Origin: CAYJWS01 sp964373925
GTDB taxonomy: Bacteria > Patescibacteriota > Patescibacteriia > Buchananbacterales > GWA2-38-13
Reading direction: 5' to 3'
Assembly: GCA_964373925.1 (NCBI GenBank)
Contig: CAYJWS010000002.1
Coordinates: 1-44,198 of the forward strand
DNA length: 44,198 nucleotides
The notes below the pieces were generated by a model. That model did not search any database, had not been told where the DNA came from, and saw nothing but the letters and a program-made list of their open reading frames with translations. A program made the position numbers and the translations under genes. Shown piece by piece: positions 16,300 through 24,964 of this stretch. Position 1 is the stretch's first letter; each line of letters opens with the position of its first letter.

Positions 16300-17802
16300 A
16301 TGAAAACATCAAAAATATACAGGTTATTTGAAATTATTCCAGGCTCTTTAGTATGGATGACCATACTTTTTTGTTTACTACTATCCTTTCTAAAGCCGCT
16401 GTGGGCCGTATATTTTATTATTATCTTTGACATATATTGGCTTTTACGCATCATATATCTTCTCATCTTTATGATCTACAGCTGGAGCCAATACAAAGAG
16501 ACGCTAAAAATTGATTGGCTAGAAAAACTCCAAACCGCGTGCACGCATTGGCAAGATTATTATCATCTGATTTTTCTTCCAGTGTATAATGAGACACAGG
16601 AAATTATTGAAGAAGCATTTGAAAGTTTAACGCGCACGCACTATCCGCTGAATAAATATATTATTGTTTTAGCAGGAGAGGAACGCGGAGGAAAAAATGA
16701 GTTTTTAAAAAAATCACAATATATTGAAAAAAAATACTGTAATCACTTTAAAAAAATATTCATAAATATCCATCCCGCGAATCTAAAAAATGAAATTCCC
16801 GGCAAAGGGTCAAACTTGCATCACGCGGGAAAAGAAATAAAAAAGCTTATTGACGAATGGAGGCTCGATTATTCAAAAATTATTGTTTCAAGCTTTGACA
16901 TAGACACGCGGCCCCACAAAGAATATTTTGGATACCTTGCCTACACATATTCAATACAAAAATATCCCACAAGAGCGAGTTATCAGCCAATCGCGATATA
17001 TAACAACAACGTCTGGCAGTCAAACGCAATTATTAGGGTGGTTGCCAGCTCAACGACATTCTGGCTTTTCACCGACCTTGCAAGGCCGGAGAGGCTTTAC
17101 ACTTTTTCTTCTCATAGCATGAGCTTTAAAGCATTGGTTGATGTTGGATTTTGGGATAAAACAATAGTCACGGAAGATTCAAAAATCTTTTTGCAGTGTT
17201 TCCTTAAATACGGGGGTGATTATAAAGTTATTCCTCTTTTTATGCCAGTATTTATGAATACCGTGGAAATAGGAAAATTTTGGAAAAGCTTAAAAAATCA
17301 ATATAAACAAATGAGAAGATGGGCATGGGGTGTGGAGCACTTTCCATGGATGATGATCCACTTTTTTTGGGATAAAAATGCTCAATCCATTCCTTTTCGA
17401 AAAAAGATTCATTATCTCTGGAATTTGCTTGAAGGAACATATTCTTGGGCAACAGCGCCCTTTATTATCTATATTTTAGGACATCTCCCTTTGTGGGTGG
17501 CGATGTCTCAAGAAAAAAACATGACGGTTTTCCAAAATGCTCCTTATATTCTCTCATACCTTATGCGCGCGTCGCTTGTGGGGATTATAGTTATAGCCAT
17601 AATGTACAGCCTTATGCTTCCACCAAAACCCAAGAATGCGCCTACATACCAATACATAACCATAATTTTGCAGTGGCTGCTTATTCCGATTACCCTTGTT
17701 TTGTTTGGTTCTATTCCTGCAACCGATGCGCTAACGCGCCTTATGCTTGGAGGAAAATATAAATTAGGATTTTGGGTTACTGAAAAAGCATCCTCAAAAT
17801 AA
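16300..17802 (+). CDS. Membrane-embedded GT2-family glycosyltransferase (cellulose-synthase-like)
   Basis: A 500-residue protein with two N-terminal membrane helices (about 15-60), a cytosolic GT-A domain and four C-terminal helices (about 370-490). The catalytic domain shows FLPVYNE (about 91-97), a DxD-type SSFDIDTRP (about 198-206), TEDSKIFLQ (about 290-298), and QMRRW (about 336-341), which corresponds to the Q-x-x-R-W motif of processive GT2 enzymes such as cellulose and hyaluronan synthases. It could therefore polymerise and extrude a glycan, or transfer to a membrane acceptor. The ATG at 16300 is preferred to upstream frame extensions inside gpmI because the promoter ends there. Product unknown. 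Confidence 0.88.
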   Translation: MKTSKIYRLFEIIPGSLVWMTILFCLLLSFLKPLWAVYFIIIFDIYWLLRIIYLLIFMIYSWSQYKETLKIDWLEKLQTACTHWQDYYHLIFLPVYNETQEIIEEAFESLTRTHYPLNKYIIVLAGEERGGKNEFLKKSQYIEKKYCNHFKKIFINIHPANLKNEIPGKGSNLHHAGKEIKKLIDEWRLDYSKIIVSSFDIDTRPHKEYFGYLAYTYSIQKYPTRASYQPIAIYNNNVWQSNAIIRVVASSTTFWLFTDLARPERLYTFSSHSMSFKALVDVGFWDKTIVTEDSKIFLQCFLKYGGDYKVIPLFMPVFMNTVEIGKFWKSLKNQYKQMRRWAWGVEHFPWMMIHFFWDKNAQSIPFRKKIHYLWNLLEGTYSWATAPFIIYILGHLPLWVAMSQEKNMTVFQNAPYILSYLMRASLVGIIVIAIMYSLMLPPKPKNAPTYQYITIILQWLLIPITLVLFGSIPATDALTRLMLGGKYKLGFWVTEKASSK

Positions 17803-17820
17803 TAATATCAACGCATACAT

Positions 17821-18852
17821 ATGTCTTCTATAACAATTCTGATAGTCACATGGAATTCAATGAATTATATTTATGACTGCCTCCAATCCCTTTCACGACA
17901 GACATATAAAGATTATTCAATTATAGCCATTGATAATGGCTCAACGGATGGCACTGTTGAATATATCAGAAATAATTATCCTACTGTTTCCATCCTTCAA
18001 AATTTTAAAAATATGGGATTTAGTTTTGCTAATAATCAAGGCATAAAACTTACAAAAAGCCCATATATACTTACGCTCAATCCCGATGTTATTCTAAATG
18101 GTGATTTTCTTGAGCATATAATTCAATGTGCCAATAAACATCCAAGGGCTGGAAGCATTTGCGGAAAACTGTTTAAACTATCAAGCCTACAAATAGATCC
18201 TGAAATTTCCGGAAAAGGTTTGCGAACGCCGATAAAATCCGAGATAATAGATACCACCGGGCTTATAATGCTTAAAAATAGAAAAGCATTAAACAGGGGA
18301 GAGGGGGAGGGGGAAAATAATAATTACGAAAAAGAAATCCAGGTGTTTGGAGCATCGGGGTGTTGCGCGCTCTATAAAAAAGAAGCGCTTCAAGATGTCG
18401 CAATTTTTAATGAATATTTTGACGAAGATTTTTTCGCATACAAAGAAGACATTGATCTTGCATGGAGATTGCGGCTCTATGGATGGGAATCATGGTATAC
18501 TCCCAATGCGGTTGGGTATCATCATCGCGGTTTTTCATCTTCAAAAGAAAAAACAACAAAAAAAATAAATGAATCAAGGCAAAAGGTCTCAATGGCGATC
18601 CGTTCACTTTCTTTTAGGAACCATCATCTTTTGCTTATTAAAAATGAGCAGTTTAATCAATTTATAATAAATTTTTTTTCTATACTATTTTATGAACTCG
18701 GTATTTTTTTGTATGTGATATTTTTTGAATCATTCCAAATAAAAAATTTTAAAAAAATTATTCAAAATATTCCAAAAATGCTCAAAAAAAGGAAAATAAT
18801 TATGTCGTCAAAGAAACTAAACTCAAAAGAAATCAGGCAATGGTTTCAATAA
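17821..18852 (+). CDS. GT2-family glycosyltransferase, WbbL-like
   Basis: A 343-residue GT2 enzyme. Motifs: ILIVTWNS (about 5-12), IDNGSTDGT (about 38-46), GFSFANNQG (about 67-75), LNPDV (about 84-88), and the acceptor-side KEDIDLAWRLR (about 217-227). A hydrophobic stretch at about 280-305 and a basic tail follow, suggesting membrane association. It lies 18 bases after the membrane glycosyltransferase and four bases before another GT2 gene, so the three probably form one operon. Sugar and acceptor are unknown. Confidence 0.92.
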   Translation: MSSITILIVTWNSMNYIYDCLQSLSRQTYKDYSIIAIDNGSTDGTVEYIRNNYPTVSILQNFKNMGFSFANNQGIKLTKSPYILTLNPDVILNGDFLEHIIQCANKHPRAGSICGKLFKLSSLQIDPEISGKGLRTPIKSEIIDTTGLIMLKNRKALNRGEGEGENNNYEKEIQVFGASGCCALYKKEALQDVAIFNEYFDEDFFAYKEDIDLAWRLRLYGWESWYTPNAVGYHHRGFSSSKEKTTKKINESRQKVSMAIRSLSFRNHHLLLIKNEQFNQFIINFFSILFYELGIFLYVIFFESFQIKNFKKIIQNIPKMLKKRKIIMSSKKLNSKEIRQWFQ

Positions 18853-18856
18853 TATT

Positions 18857-19657
18857 ATGGAAGTATCAATCATCATTCTAAATTACAAGCAAAAAGGGCT
18901 TGTGAAACAATGCGTTAAGGGCATACTGCAGTCTCATATCAAGGTTTCGCATGAAATAATCGTCGTTGATAACAACTCACAGGATGGGTGTATCGAGATG
19001 ATTAGGGAGACATTTCCGCAAATAATCGCTATCGCCTCGGAAAAAAATGGAGGATTTGCCTATGGAAACAATCTTGGCATTCAAAAATCCAGTGGAAAAT
19101 ATGTAGTGATATTAAATCCAGATATAGCATTTACCGAAAATGTGATAGAGCATATGATTGCATACATGGAAAAAAATAAAAACGTAGGAATTGTCGCGCC
19201 AAAACTGATAAATCCGGATGGAACAATACAGTACTCATGCAGAAGATTTCCAAAAATTTTTACCCCTATTTTAAGAAGAACTTTTTTAGGAAATTTTTTT
19301 TTCGCAAAAAAATGGCTCAGCTCCTACCTCATGGAAGACTGGGACCACAATTCAAATAAAAAAGTGGATTGGATTTTTGGAGCAATTATCATGATGAGAA
19401 AAGAATTTCTTGAAAAAGTTGGGTTTTTTGATGAACGATTTTTTTTATATTTTGAAGATTGCGACCTGTGTCGGCGCTTTTGGGAAAAAGGATTTGAGGT
19501 GTGGTATCTTTCCGATATCGAACTGACACACTATCATCAAAGGCTTTCAGGTCAAAAAATCGGGGTTTTGTCAATATTTGACAGAGCTACGCAAATCCAC
19601 ATAGCATCGGCAATCAAATATTTCGCGAAATACCTCGGAGCGTCTTCGCCAAGATGA
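18857..19657 (+). CDS. GT2-family glycosyltransferase, WbbL-like
   Basis: A 266-residue GT2 enzyme with VSIIILNYKQ (about 3-12), IVVDNNSQDG (about 34-43), NGGFAYGNNLG (about 63-73), LNPDI (about 84-88) and YFEDCDLCRRF (about 197-207), the standard WbbL-like set. No clear membrane helix. It is the last of three co-directional glycosyltransferase genes; a palindromic repeat follows its stop and may help end or stabilise the transcript. Confidence 0.93.
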   Translation: MEVSIIILNYKQKGLVKQCVKGILQSHIKVSHEIIVVDNNSQDGCIEMIRETFPQIIAIASEKNGGFAYGNNLGIQKSSGKYVVILNPDIAFTENVIEHMIAYMEKNKNVGIVAPKLINPDGTIQYSCRRFPKIFTPILRRTFLGNFFFAKKWLSSYLMEDWDHNSNKKVDWIFGAIIMMRKEFLEKVGFFDERFFLYFEDCDLCRRFWEKGFEVWYLSDIELTHYHQRLSGQKIGVLSIFDRATQIHIASAIKYFAKYLGASSPR

Positions 19658-19671
19658 GGCCGCAGAAAAAC

Positions 19672-19767
19672 TGTCATCCCGTACCCCCGATAGCTATCGG
19701 GGGATCTAAAAGAATGAAATATGGTAATTTGCTGGATTCCGTCCGCTAGCTGGCGGACGGAATGACA
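19672..19767. repeat. Palindromic intergenic repeat B (two hairpins, conserved linker)
   Basis: Bounded by TGTCAT and ATGACA. The first module is a perfect 20-bp palindrome of arms CCCCCGATAG / CTATCGGGGG (19684-19703). The second is an 11-bp stem ATTCCGTCCGC / GCGGACGGAAT (19736-19763). The linker 19704-19740 is 33/38 identical (to 19741 inclusive of the shared edge) to that of repeat F at 43233-43270, and the similarity continues past the right end to about 19785. Confidence 0.88.
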
Positions 19768-19769
19768 AT

Positions 19770-19797
19770 TTTACTTTTTGTACACCCAAGATACTAT
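19770..19797 (+). promoter_or_regulatory. Promoter of mreB
   Basis: TTTACT (19770-19775), a 16-base spacer and TACTAT (19792-19797), within GATACTATAAAG shared with the rpsB promoter. The -35 lies in the conserved tail of repeat B. The predicted leader is about 55 bases. Confidence 0.6.
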
Positions 19798-19858
19798 AAA
19801 GCCTAGACAAAATTATAAATATATCTTAAAGTAGAAATACTCCATTTTTAAAAAATGT

Positions 19859-20866
19859 ATGCTGATAAAAAAAATAGGAATAGATTTGGGAACGACTAAT
19901 ACGCTGGTATATGTTCCAAAAAGAGGGATTATCATCAACGAACCTTCCGTTGTTGCTATTTCTGTGATAGATAAAAAAATTTTAACCGTAGGCAATGAAG
20001 CAAAAGAAATGTTGGGGAAAACTCCAGAAACTATTATTGCCACGCGCCCGCTTAAGGACGGAGTAATCGCTGATTATAAAACTACTGCGGCCATGCTTCG
20101 ATATTTTATTAATAAGGCGCTTGGCGGAATACGCCTGTTTCGTCCGGAAGTGATGGTTGCGGTTCCTGCAGGAATAACTTCTACAGAACGCAGGGCGGTC
20201 ATTGACGCAACTATTGCCGCGGGAGCAAAAGCTGCGTATATAATCAAAGAGCCCATCGTCGCGGCCATTGGCGCGGATATACCTATTGGAAGCCCGTCCG
20301 GACACATGATAATAGATATTGGTGGAGGCACCGCTGAAATGGCGATTATCTCTCTAGGAGGCATAGTCGTTTCAACTTCAGTAAGGATTGGTGGAAATAA
20401 ATTTGATATGGCAATTATTGAATATATCAGGAAAAAACATAACCTCGCCATTGGCGAAAGCACTTCCGAACGAGCCAAGATCGATGTTGGGTCGGCGCTT
20501 TTTCTCGGAGAAAAACTTTTAAAGGATATTAAGGGTAGAGATATGATTACCGGACTCCCTCGCACGATAGGCATTACCTCCGACGATATCACGGAGGCCC
20601 TTCAAAGCGAACTTGAGGGGATAGTTATCGCCGTTAAAGACCTTTTGCACAAAACACCCCCGGAACTTTCAGCGGACATTATCGACAAGGGGATTATACT
20701 TTCGGGTGGATCAAGCCAGCTTCGCAATATTGATCAGCTTATTTCGCGGGCAACAGGCGTACCCGTATACGTTGCAGAAGATCCAATGCTCTGCGTGGCA
20801 AAAGGCACGGGAATAGCGCTTGAAAATTTAGAAAGCTATAAGCGAAGCATACTCGCCATGAGATAA
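19859..20866 (+). CDS. mreB: Rod-shape actin homologue MreB, first copy
   Basis: A 335-residue bacterial actin that assembles membrane-bound filaments guiding cell-wall synthesis. Phosphate-1 motif DLGTTNT (9-15), phosphate-2 motif with the magnesium-binding aspartate at Asp153 in DIGGGTAE, the glutamate in KEPIVAAIGAD, and the C-terminal adenosine motif LSGGSSQL are all intact. It is a standard-length MreB. It stands alone, with its own promoter, 6 kb away from the mreBCD cluster at 27076, which carries a second and unusual copy. It follows three glycosyltransferase genes. Confidence 0.96.
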   Translation: MLIKKIGIDLGTTNTLVYVPKRGIIINEPSVVAISVIDKKILTVGNEAKEMLGKTPETIIATRPLKDGVIADYKTTAAMLRYFINKALGGIRLFRPEVMVAVPAGITSTERRAVIDATIAAGAKAAYIIKEPIVAAIGADIPIGSPSGHMIIDIGGGTAEMAIISLGGIVVSTSVRIGGNKFDMAIIEYIRKKHNLAIGESTSERAKIDVGSALFLGEKLLKDIKGRDMITGLPRTIGITSDDITEALQSELEGIVIAVKDLLHKTPPELSADIIDKGIILSGGSSQLRNIDQLISRATGVPVYVAEDPMLCVAKGTGIALENLESYKRSILAMR

Positions 20867-20876
20867 TAACCGCTAA

Positions 20877-20905
20877 TAGACAAGAGTGAAAATTATTGTT
20901 ATAAT
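20877..20905 (+). promoter_or_regulatory. Promoter of holB
   Basis: TAGACA (20877-20882), 17-base spacer, TATAAT (20900-20905) preceded by TG-n, an extended -10. The expected start near 20912 lies downstream of an in-frame GTG at 20886, which excludes that codon and supports the ATG at 20928. Confidence 0.8.
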
Positions 20906-20927
20906 TATAAAAAATAAGAAAACAAAT

Positions 20928-21941
20928 ATGGAAGTAAGGTGGGATATTCTCGGACATGAAAAAGCAAAAAAATACATGGAAAATTCTCTTATTTCAAAGA
21001 ATCTCCATCACTGTTACATTCTTTTAGGACCTAAAGGAGTAGGCAAAGAAAAATTTGCGAGGCTTTGCATAAAATCTTTTCTTTGTTCTTCAAAAAAATC
21101 CGATATTCCATGCGGATTATGTATACATTGCAAATATTTTGATCAAGGTGCTCATCCGGATTTTTTTAAAATTTTTCTATCTCTTTCTGAACAAGGGGAA
21201 AGGAAAAAAAATATAAGCATTGAACAAATAAAAGAAACTCAAAAAAATCTCAGCGTTCGGCCCCTTTTGAGTAATCATAGGGGGGTTATAATTGATTCGG
21301 CCGAAAGTCTTAGTGAAAAAGCATCAAACGCGCTTTTAAAAACGCTTGAGGAGCCCGCAGGAAATACCATTATTTTTTTAATCGCCACATCGCTGCGTAC
21401 AATATTGCCCACCATACAATCAAGAAGCCATGTCATACATTTCTACGGCATTAATAATAATCTCATATATGAACATCTTTTAGTAAAAGGCGCCACGCGC
21501 GATCAGGCAAGGCTTTTTTCATCTCTTTCGTGCGGAATACCGAGTATTGCCATAGAATTTTTTAATGATTCCAAAAAATATGAAGAATATAAAAAAAGCT
21601 TTCTCCAGTGCCTTGAATATATTACGTTGCCTGCCTATAAAAAAATAATTTTATGCCAAAAAATATTTCAAAAGAAAAAAAATTTTGTTGGATCGGGAGA
21701 TACGGCGAGATCATTATTCAATATTTGGCTCAAGGTGATACGAGATATCATGCATGCGAAGCTTTCAAACGATACAACACTAAGCAATGTTTTTGCACTT
21801 GAGGAAATAAAACCATTAAGCGAAAAAATGTCCACTAAAAAAATAGCAAACATCTTTAACAGTATAATAAAAGCAAAAAAACTCATTGATGAAAACACAA
21901 ATCCGGCAATGGTATATGAAAATTTTTTATTGAAAATATGA
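20928..21941 (+). CDS. holB: DNA polymerase III delta-prime (clamp-loader) subunit
   Basis: A 337-residue AAA+ protein of the sliding-clamp loader. Seen: Walker-A-like GPKGVGKE (34-41), in which the usual final Thr/Ser is Glu, typical of the non-hydrolysing delta-prime; a zinc module with Cys53, Cys62, Cys65 and Cys68; Walker-B-like VIIDSAESL; sensor region NALLKTLEEP; and TIQSRSHVIHF in place of the SRC motif. The altered Walker A favours delta-prime over the gamma/tau subunit. The gene has its own promoter and is followed by a repeat-rich spacer before the next operon. Confidence 0.88.
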   Translation: MEVRWDILGHEKAKKYMENSLISKNLHHCYILLGPKGVGKEKFARLCIKSFLCSSKKSDIPCGLCIHCKYFDQGAHPDFFKIFLSLSEQGERKKNISIEQIKETQKNLSVRPLLSNHRGVIIDSAESLSEKASNALLKTLEEPAGNTIIFLIATSLRTILPTIQSRSHVIHFYGINNNLIYEHLLVKGATRDQARLFSSLSCGIPSIAIEFFNDSKKYEEYKKSFLQCLEYITLPAYKKIILCQKIFQKKKNFVGSGDTARSLFNIWLKVIRDIMHAKLSNDTTLSNVFALEEIKPLSEKMSTKKIANIFNSIIKAKKLIDENTNPAMVYENFLLKI

Positions 21942-21997
21942 AACACATCTTCCGTAACTCTGTAGCAGAGATCGCAGAGTATAATGATATATTTTTC

Positions 21998-22130
21998 ATT
22001 CCCGTTCGGCCGAGCTCACGGCCGAGGCCCGAAGCTCTTTATCCCCCTTCTCCGCCAGCTGGCGGATTCGGGGGATTCCCTTCTGTTTTCATCCCCACGG
22101 CAGAGCTGCGGGTATTCAGCGGAGGGGAAT
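21998..22130. repeat. Composite palindromic repeat C
   Basis: Bounded by ATTCCC and GGGGAAT. Modules: CGGCCG hairpin (about 22006-22025); nested hairpin with outer ATCCCCC / GGGGGAT (22041-22076) and inner 16-bp perfect palindrome TCCGCCAGCTGGCGGA; and a third GC-rich module ending at 22130. The inner palindrome is a close variant of the second module of repeat B. An open frame across it is a by-product, not a gene. Confidence 0.75.
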
Positions 22131-22142
22131 AAATAAAAAAAT

Positions 22143-23201
22143 ATGAAAAAGAAAAAACTTTTAATAATGCTTTCCATAGCGTCAATCATACTAGGTGGAT
22201 GCGCGGTTAAGCTAAAAAAAACTCAGGCGCCCACTCTTTCTGGAGTATTCAAAACTTTTGACAGAGGAGAGACGTGGCAGCATAAAATTGTGCTTGCTGT
22301 GCCTGGAGGTGTTTCAAGTATTAGGGACGCCAATATAAAAATTATGAGAATTGATCCCCAAGATAATAACGCTATTTACCTTGGAACTGAAAATAGAGGA
22401 CTTTTTTATTCCTACAACGGTGGCGAGTATTGGCAGCAGCCAACCCAGCTCAATTCAGGAAAAATAAATGACATAGCTATTGATCCGAGGAATAAATGTA
22501 TTATCTACGCCGCGTACGGAAATAAAGTCGTAAAATCAACTGACTGTAACCGTTCGTGGTTTGACGCGTATATCGATCCAAGGCCAAAAATCGTAACAAG
22601 TATAGCAATAGATAACCTGAATCCATCGAATATTTATATTTCAACTGATTTTGGAGAAATAATAAAAAGCGTTGATGGAGCAAACACATGGACAACGGTA
22701 AACAGATTCAGCAAGTCGGCAACGCAAGTAATCATCAATACCAACAGCACCAATATATTATACGCGGTAGTGCTCGACCAGGGAATCTTCAGATCCGACG
22801 ACGGAGGCATAAGCTGGAATAGCGTTTCAGAAAGCATCAAGAAAAATAAGGGAATATTTACAAACGCGAGGCTGGCGTTTGATAATTCCGTAAGCGACGG
22901 CGTTTACAGCATCAGTAAATACGGAATTATACGAAGCGATGACGGAGGTAAAAATTGGGAAATATTAAACCTTATAACACCCCCATTAAGCACCGACATT
23001 TACTCCTTTGCCATAAATCCAAAAAATGCAAAACAAATATATTATGGAACCGCATCAACACTCTATAGATCAAACGACAGGGGAGTTAACTGGAATGTGA
23101 AGAAACTTCCTTCAAATTCTGCGGCAACATACATACTCATAGATACCGTCAATCCTTCAATATTATACCTTGGAGCGAAAAAGTTTGAAGAAAAAAAATA
23201 A
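22143..23201 (+). CDS. Lipoprotein with BNR/Asp-box beta-propeller repeats
   Basis: A 352-residue predicted lipoprotein; signal peptide with lipid-attachment Cys20 in LGGC. The rest contains about seven Asp-box-like repeats of the S-x-D-x-G-x-x-W type (TFDRGETW, YNGGEYW, STDCNRSW, SVDGANTW, SDDGGISW, SDDGGKNW, SNDRGVNW), alternating with strands containing I-DP-N. This pattern folds as a beta-propeller related to Ycf48 and sialidase-like proteins. There is no evidence of sialidase activity. It lies 16 bases upstream of frr and may be the first gene of the frr-rseP-proS-mre operon. Possible roles are assembly or quality control of membrane proteins by analogy with Ycf48, but this is speculative. 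Confidence 0.85.
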   Translation: MKKKKLLIMLSIASIILGGCAVKLKKTQAPTLSGVFKTFDRGETWQHKIVLAVPGGVSSIRDANIKIMRIDPQDNNAIYLGTENRGLFYSYNGGEYWQQPTQLNSGKINDIAIDPRNKCIIYAAYGNKVVKSTDCNRSWFDAYIDPRPKIVTSIAIDNLNPSNIYISTDFGEIIKSVDGANTWTTVNRFSKSATQVIINTNSTNILYAVVLDQGIFRSDDGGISWNSVSESIKKNKGIFTNARLAFDNSVSDGVYSISKYGIIRSDDGGKNWEILNLITPPLSTDIYSFAINPKNAKQIYYGTASTLYRSNDRGVNWNVKKLPSNSAATYILIDTVNPSILYLGAKKFEEKK

Positions 23202-23217
23202 TTTATAAAGATATTCT

Positions 23218-23772
23218 ATGAACCAATATATAGAAAAATACAAGCACGAATTTGATAATGCTTTTGAATTCTTTAAAAAAGAAGTGTCTTCCCTTCGTAT
23301 AGGTCGCGCGAGCCCCGCGCTTGTTGAAAATATCCACGTAGACTCCTATGGGGTTAAAACACCGATAGTTCAGCTCGCATCCATAGCTACTCCTGACGCA
23401 CGGTCGCTTACCATTCAGCCGTGGGATAAATCAATTATTAAAAATATAGAAAGGGGGATCATAGAAGCTAATATTGGAATTAATCCTGTGAATGAAGGTA
23501 ATATTATTCGAATCACAATGCCCCACCTCACGCAGGAAGACCGGAAAAAACTCGTAAAGATTCTCCTTCAAAAAACCGAGCAAGGAAGAATAAAATCAAG
23601 GCTTATCCGCGATAAAGTTCGAGATGATATCCTTAAGGCGGAAAAAAATAAAGATATAACAGAGGATGACAAATTTGACTTTTTGAAGGAAGTCGACGAA
23701 TTTACAAAAGAACAAAATGAAAATATCGAAAAATTCAGCAAAAATAAGGAAAAAGAAATAATGACGATATAA
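23218..23772 (+). CDS. frr: Ribosome recycling factor
   Basis: A 184-residue RRF, which with EF-G splits post-termination ribosomes. The helical domain and hinge are clear: SSLRIGRASPALVENI (about 24-39), VDSYGVKTPIVQLASI (about 41-56), IQPWDKSIIKNIE, the conserved IRITMPHLTQEDRKKLVK region and a C-terminal helix rich in K, E and D. Length is normal. It lies 16 bases after the propeller lipoprotein and 11 before rseP, the usual frr-rseP neighbourhood. Confidence 0.97.
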   Translation: MNQYIEKYKHEFDNAFEFFKKEVSSLRIGRASPALVENIHVDSYGVKTPIVQLASIATPDARSLTIQPWDKSIIKNIERGIIEANIGINPVNEGNIIRITMPHLTQEDRKKLVKILLQKTEQGRIKSRLIRDKVRDDILKAEKNKDITEDDKFDFLKEVDEFTKEQNENIEKFSKNKEKEIMTI

Positions 23773-23783
23773 TTTTTTGTATT

Positions 23784-24956
23784 ATGATATTAACCTTTAT
23801 AGTTTTTGTCGTAATTTTAGGGCTTTTGGTTTTTATCCATGAGCTTGGGCATTTTGTTACTGCCAAAAAATCCGGCGTTAAAGTGGAAGAATTCGGATTC
23901 GGCCTTCCTCCGAGAATTTTTGGCATTTATAAAGATAAAAAATCAAACACATGGCGCAAGGTCGGAATAAAAACGCATGTAACTGCGGAAACGATTTATT
24001 CGCTTAACTGGATCCCATTGGGCGGATTTGTAAAAATAAAGGGAGAGCAGGGAGAAAACGCAGAGGATTCCGATAGTTTCGTACACAAAAGCATCTTTAA
24101 GCGAATTCTTATAGTTTCCGCCGGAGTTATTATGAATATTCTTCTCGCAATATTCTTATTTTTCATAGGATATATGATTGGAATGCCGAAGGAAATCGAC
24201 AGCACTACCAATTCCCGCTTTGCAAAAATTAAAAATGAAGAAATAATAATTTCTGCAGTATTTGACGGTCTTCCTGCAAAAAAAAATGGCATTGTTACGG
24301 GAGATGCGATACAAAGTATAGATAATAATACGTTTACAACCATAGAAAAAATACAAGAATACATGCAGGGGAAAAAAGACACAACAATAAATGTTCAAAT
24401 AAAGCGTATGAACCAAACAATAACTTTCACATTAACTCCCGAAATCATACAAGAGACAAAAAAAGTTGGAATAGGAGTTGGCCTCACGGCCATAGGCACG
24501 GTATCATACCCTTGGTACATAGCGATCTTTGAATCGGTAAAAATAACAATGTATTTTATAAAAGAAATACTCATTGCGTTTTATAATCTGATAAAAAATC
24601 TTATTATAACACACCGAGTTTCAGTCGAGCTTTCGGGACCAGTTGGCATCGCGGTTATGACAGGAGAAGTCACGCGCCTTGGTTTTATTTATATCTTGCA
24701 ATTTGCGGCGCTTCTCTCTATTAATCTTGCGATTATAAATTTTATGCCATTTCCCGCGCTGGACGGAGGCAGAGTGCTGTTTCTAATAATAGAAAAACTG
24801 CGCGGCAAGGCAGTAAACGCAAGAATTGAATCGCTTATACACAGCATCGGTCTTTATGTTTTGCTTTTATTGGTGGTTGTTGTAACATATAAAGATATCT
24901 TGAAATTTTCAGATAAATTTAAAAGTCTTTGGAGTTCGCTATTTGGGTTATTTTAG
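23784..24956 (+). CDS. rseP: RIP zinc metalloprotease (site-2 protease) RseP
   Basis: A 390-residue intramembrane M50 peptidase. The zinc site HELGH is at residues 19-23 in the first helix. Next come the conserved VEEFGFGLPPRIFG loop, SLNWIPLGGFVKIKGE, a PDZ domain (about residues 150-225, including GLPAKKNGI and GDAIQSI), and the C-terminal catalytic NFMPFPALDGGRVLF supplying the third zinc ligand. It should cleave transmembrane segments after a first luminal cut. It is 11 bases after frr and 8 before an unknown gene. Confidence 0.97.
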   Translation: MILTFIVFVVILGLLVFIHELGHFVTAKKSGVKVEEFGFGLPPRIFGIYKDKKSNTWRKVGIKTHVTAETIYSLNWIPLGGFVKIKGEQGENAEDSDSFVHKSIFKRILIVSAGVIMNILLAIFLFFIGYMIGMPKEIDSTTNSRFAKIKNEEIIISAVFDGLPAKKNGIVTGDAIQSIDNNTFTTIEKIQEYMQGKKDTTINVQIKRMNQTITFTLTPEIIQETKKVGIGVGLTAIGTVSYPWYIAIFESVKITMYFIKEILIAFYNLIKNLIITHRVSVELSGPVGIAVMTGEVTRLGFIYILQFAALLSINLAIINFMPFPALDGGRVLFLIIEKLRGKAVNARIESLIHSIGLYVLLLLVVVVTYKDILKFSDKFKSLWSSLFGLF

Positions 24957-24964
24957 AAACGAAA

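Noticed and set aside
20074..20592. Long minus-strand open frame (172 codons) inside mreB
   Set aside because: Shadow of the well-supported MreB coding strand; no family resemblance.
20886..20927. GTG start extending holB upstream
   Set aside because: It lies upstream of the transcription start predicted from the extended -10 at 20900-20905.
21938..22132. Open frame of 64 codons after holB
   Set aside because: It runs through palindromic repeat C and its proline/arginine-rich content reflects the hairpins; no domain or start signal.
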